Source: Guillardia theta CCMP2712
Taxonomy: Eukaryota > Cryptophyceae > Pyrenomonadales > Geminigeraceae
DNA length: 27,261 bases
Reading direction: 5' to 3'
Assembly (NCBI RefSeq): GCF_000315625.1
Contig: NW_005434428.1
Span: 39,834-67,094 of the forward strand
The position numbers and the translations under genes are program-made. Of the stretch, positions 25,212 to 27,261 are shown piece after piece. Within the stretch, counting starts at the first letter, position 1. Each line of letters starts with the position of its first letter. The notes beneath the pieces were generated by a model. That model saw nothing but the letters and a program-made list of their open reading frames with translations. It did no database searches and had not been told where the DNA came from.

Positions 25212-25261
25212 TTCTTCAGAATCCGGTCCATCCAATTCAGTCCCTCCCCGTAGCATGGCAA

Positions 25262-25272
25262 CGCGCCAAATA
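25262..25272 (-). promoter_or_regulatory. TATA-like box of the 173-residue minus-strand gene
   Basis: The minus strand reads TATTTGGCGCG. It resembles TATTTGAAGC upstream of the 123-residue gene. The adjoining A-rich tract (25270-25282) may also serve the divergent gene at 25355, for which no clean TATA box is visible. Confidence 0.45.
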
Positions 25273-25354
25273 AGAAAAAAAAGAAGCTTCTTTTTGGTCA
25301 CTGGGGCTCGGATGGGAGGACCTGGAAAAGAGGAATGGTCAGCGGGGGACGGTT

Positions 25355-26338
25355 ATGACAAAGCCCTGCGAGCAATGCTTTGTCTGCAAGCGCTGCAAGC
25401 AGCTCAAGGCGCGGAAGCCTGGCTGCACCACCTGCCGCAAGTGCCCGGATTGCTGGGACACGAGGGTGAGGTGCTGGAGGGCGGTAAGCGACCCTTTCGT
25501 GGTTCCGAAGGGGTTGGCGGGACACCAATGCCGCTGGCAGTGCATCGACTTCGACCTGGCGGGGTGCACCGAGTGCGGGGCGATCCACCGCTGCGACGCG
25601 GCGACCTGCCCGGTGTTCGAGGAGGAGGACAGCCACGTCTGCACCATCACGGGGAACTGCGTGCGGCTGAAGCGCTTCACCCACGACGAGTTTATGGACA
25701 ACGTGGTCATCTCCGACCTCCCAGGGCCAGTGGAGCGGGAGATGCGGCTGCTGACGGATGAGCGGGAGGTCAGGGAGAACGTGGAGTGGCTCCTTTCCTC
25801 CCGCACGGCGCGGCAGAGCTTCGAGCAGGAGCGCGGCCGCATGGAGCAGAAGCACCGGCACCTCCTTTGGAAGCTGCTGCGGGAGATCAAGCTCCGGGGC
25901 GGCATACCGAACCTCTGCCAGGTCATGACGCAGATCCTGCACGCCACCAACAAGATCCGAGTGTGCAACACCAGCTTCCAACCCGAGCTGAGGCAGGAGG
26001 TCGTCGGGCGCTGCGTGTACAGCATCGTGCGCTTCCTGAACCTCATGGGCCAGCGCTTCCGCTCCGCGCTCGGCGCGCTCAAGACCTCCACCCTCGTGGT
26101 CGGCACGCTGTACCTGATGCGGATGGGGATCTCCATGCACAACATCACCCTGCTGCCCCGCATGCCGCAGCTCCAGCTCATCCTCCCGATGGAGACCCAC
26201 CTCAAGACCTTCTTCCAGATCAAGTGCAAGAGCATCACCGAGGTCGAGAACCTCATCAAGATGTGCCTGCGTGGCCTGAGCCCCGCCGAGCTTGAGAAGA
26301 TGGGATTCACCATGGCGGAGGAGGTGCTTGGGATGTAA
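25355..26338 (+). CDS. Zinc-binding protein with two Cys clusters, 327 residues; possible viral regulator
   Basis: Residues 5-40 hold a dense series of cysteines (C5, C8, C11, C14, C24, C27, C30, C33, C40), enough for two zinc sites. A second module at residues 71-102 has the order C-x2-C-G-x2-H-x-C-x4-C-x10-C-x2-T-G-x-C (CTECG through TGNC). Cys59 and Cys63 precede it. Residues 110-327 are mainly helical, with no membrane segment. The C-G-x2-H...C-x2-T-G-x-C order is one I associate, from memory only, with uncharacterised or transcription-factor-like proteins of large eukaryotic DNA viruses. A late-transcription or nucleic-acid-binding role is therefore inference. The ATG at 25355 is the first that fits. 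It diverges from the 173-residue gene. An AATAAA at 26391 follows the stop by about 50 bases. Third positions are strongly G/C, like the giant gene. Confidence 0.88.
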   Translation: MTKPCEQCFVCKRCKQLKARKPGCTTCRKCPDCWDTRVRCWRAVSDPFVVPKGLAGHQCRWQCIDFDLAGCTECGAIHRCDAATCPVFEEEDSHVCTITGNCVRLKRFTHDEFMDNVVISDLPGPVEREMRLLTDEREVRENVEWLLSSRTARQSFEQERGRMEQKHRHLLWKLLREIKLRGGIPNLCQVMTQILHATNKIRVCNTSFQPELRQEVVGRCVYSIVRFLNLMGQRFRSALGALKTSTLVVGTLYLMRMGISMHNITLLPRMPQLQLILPMETHLKTFFQIKCKSITEVENLIKMCLRGLSPAELEKMGFTMAEEVLGM

Positions 26339-26390
26339 AAAAAAACGAGTGTTTTGGCGCAGAGAATGTCAAATGATGTTCCAAGGCTAC

Positions 26391-26396
26391 AATAAA
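26391..26396 (+). terminator. AATAAA signal overlapping the next start codon
   Basis: AATAAA lies 52 bases after the stop of the 327-residue gene. Its last A is the A of the ATG that opens the 61-residue gene, giving AATAAATG. Confidence 0.55.
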
Positions 26397-26581
26397 TGAG
26401 GGCGTGGAGGTACTTCAAGGTCAAGATCATTCCCATCACGCGGAAGTGTGCCTTCTGCCCGCTCCCCAGGGCGCTGAGGCCGTGGGAGCTGTGCCCCTGT
26501 CCCTACCTCAACACTCGCAGGTGCATCTTCGAGAGTGAATTAAAGAAAAATGAAAAACGCATGCAGTGTGAAGGGAAGTAA
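26396..26581 (+). CDS. Small cysteine-rich protein, 61 residues
   Basis: A short frame with strongly G/C-biased third codon positions in its first 45 codons encodes a basic protein with a cysteine cluster (CAFCP, then CPCP, then RRC), about six cysteines within residues 18-43, which could bind one zinc ion. The C-terminus (ELKKNEKRMQCEGK) is charged and less GC-rich. I do not know the family. The likely promoter is a weak A-rich box at about 26334 (TGTAAAAAAAAACG), about 60 bases upstream. The start codon overlaps the AATAAA of the upstream gene, and its stop is 14 bases from the convergent 123-residue gene. Codon bias is the best evidence that it is real. Confidence 0.65.
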   Translation: MRAWRYFKVKIIPITRKCAFCPLPRALRPWELCPCPYLNTRRCIFESELKKNEKRMQCEGK

Positions 26582-26595
26582 ATAATTGAAGTTTA

Positions 26596-26967
26596 TCAGA
26601 AAAACCCCCAATGCCTCTTCCTCTTGACCCTGATCACATCCACCTCCGTCATCGTCACGGGCGCGGTGGACTGCAGCACCTTGACGTGCACGGAGATCCG
26701 CTTCCCCTCCACGGGGGCGACGCCGACGTTCTGCACCCGCACCGGGTTCGCGTCGCGGATGAGCTGCAGGTCCGTCAGCCCCACCATGGGGCTCGCCGTC
26801 TTTGCCAGGATCACAAAGCCGTCCTTGGCCGTCCGCACCTCGTAGTCCACGAAGCACAGGTCCCTGGAAAGCCCCTGCATCACCGCCAGCACGTTCTCGA
26901 TCACTGCGCGGTCGTCCGCCTTGATGCCCGACAGCATGCCGTCGATCGGCAGGATCGAGCTCGACAT
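26596..26967 (-). CDS. Hypothetical protein, 123 residues
   Basis: I do not recognise it. A helical N-terminus (about residues 15-36, DDRAVIENVLAVMQGL) is followed by alternating hydrophobic segments typical of beta strands (FVDYEV, GFVILAKT, ISVHVKVL, TEVDVIRV) and a basic tail, KRKRHWGFF. There is no signal peptide or membrane segment. The ATG at 26967 follows a TATA-like box, TATTTGAA, by 44 bases, and G/C-ending codons dominate. The compact alpha/beta plan could be a nucleic-acid-binding or capsid-associated fold, but nothing specific supports that. It converges on the 61-residue gene with a 14-base gap and no clear AATAAA on its strand. Confidence 0.8.
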   Translation of the reverse strand: MSSSILPIDGMLSGIKADDRAVIENVLAVMQGLSRDLCFVDYEVRTAKDGFVILAKTASPMVGLTDLQLIRDANPVRVQNVGVAPVEGKRISVHVKVLQSTAPVTMTEVDVIRVKRKRHWGFF

Positions 26968-27003
26968 ACCGGGGTGTCAATGCGTGTGGGAGGGAAGTCG
27001 GGC

Positions 27004-27011
27004 TTCAAATA
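27004..27011 (-). promoter_or_regulatory. TATA-like box of the 123-residue gene
   Basis: The minus strand reads TATTTGAA followed by GC, 44 bases before the ATG at 26967, the spacing seen for other genes here. Confidence 0.6.
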
Positions 27012-27100
27012 CATCTCAGGGCACGGCACACAGAAAACAGAGGTCTTAATATTCGAACGGGTTTTAATGTATCGGTACGCTACACCTACGTTACGTCTAC

Positions 27101-27211
27101 TCAGAAAATCCAGTATAAGTAGACGGCCACGATGATCTGTATGCCATACAAGATTCTTACGGCTGATCCGCCTTGTTTAGTCTTGAAAATATCGATATAT
27201 TTAGGATTCAT
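27101..27211 (-). CDS. 36-residue single-span membrane microprotein
   Basis: From the ATG at 27211-27209 to the TGA at 27103-27101 the minus strand encodes 36 residues: a polar, basic N-terminus (MNPKYIDIFKTKQGG) and one hydrophobic C-terminal segment (about residues 18-36, with IQIIVAVYLYWIF). This is the layout of a small tail-anchored or signal-anchor protein. A TATA-like box, TTAAAAACG, begins 39 bases upstream (27250-27242), close to the spacing of the other genes, which is the main reason to believe so short a frame. The opposite strand is also open here to the window edge but has no well-placed promoter. Function is unknown; many large DNA viruses carry such small membrane proteins. 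Confidence 0.55.
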   Translation of the reverse strand: MNPKYIDIFKTKQGGSAVRILYGIQIIVAVYLYWIF

Positions 27212-27241
27212 GTGGCACACCTTTCCATGTGACGGAGGAAT

Positions 27242-27250
27242 CGTTTTTAA
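27242..27250 (-). promoter_or_regulatory. TATA-like box of the 36-residue membrane protein gene
   Basis: The minus strand reads TTAAAAACG; its 5' end is 39 bases before the ATG at 27211. The trailing CG matches other boxes in the window. Confidence 0.5.
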
Positions 27251-27261
27251 CTCCACCCCAT

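Noticed and set aside
25212-25256. Longer start for the minus-strand 173-residue protein at ATG 25256
   Set aside because: It is only 16 bases from the TATA-like box, so it probably precedes the transcript start; it remains possible if a different promoter is used.
27132-27261. A plus-strand frame starting at ATG 27132 and running off the window
   Set aside because: A TATA-like sequence lies only about 18 bases upstream, and the minus-strand frame over the same bases has a correctly spaced box and a coherent membrane-protein design. It cannot be excluded without downstream sequence.

Overview
The window looks like part of the genome, or a genome-integrated copy, of a large double-stranded DNA virus or virus-like element of a eukaryote, most likely a protist. 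Genes are intronless, tightly packed and on both strands. Almost every believable start codon has a TATA-like box (TATATAAG, TATTTAAA, TACATAAA, TATTTGAA) about 40-60 bases upstream, and several genes end just before an AATAAA polyadenylation signal. I see no Shine-Dalgarno pattern, tRNA, rRNA or CRISPR. Almost none of the proteins belongs to a family I can name, so the lineage (nucleocytoplasmic large DNA virus, mirusvirus-like, or other) is an inference and stays open.

Layout. Positions 1-1020 hold a 62-residue gene (+) converging on an AT-rich 222-residue helical protein gene (-), whose 5' leader is a CT/CA microsatellite. Positions 1079-1505 form a large imperfect inverted repeat, with arms of about 135 bp around a GTA-repeat core; it is either a non-autonomous transposon (MITE) or an origin-like structure. 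Positions 1548-2919 (-) encode a polytopic membrane protein broken by what appear to be four same-direction one-base shifts, all in or next to G/C runs. Positions 2963-4357 are a tandem duplication of a small gene with nearly identical promoter, first codons, last codons and 3' flank; the two copies differ completely in the middle.

Positions 4458-23693 (about 70% of the window) are one uninterrupted gene for a 6411-residue, cysteine-rich, multi-membrane-segment protein. Its promoter carries an upstream module also found in front of the duplicated small genes, which suggests co-regulation.

Positions 23700-27261 are a cluster of short genes: a 159-residue protein with a nuclear-localisation-like tail; a 67-residue protein with an in-frame TAG before further coding-like sequence; a 173-residue helical protein (-); a 327-residue zinc-finger protein; a 61-residue cysteine-rich protein; a 123-residue protein (-); and a 36-residue membrane microprotein (-).

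How they work together can only be inferred. The giant protein, the broken membrane protein and the microprotein would sit in membranes or an envelope. The zinc-binding and NLS-bearing proteins are candidates for nuclear or transcriptional roles.
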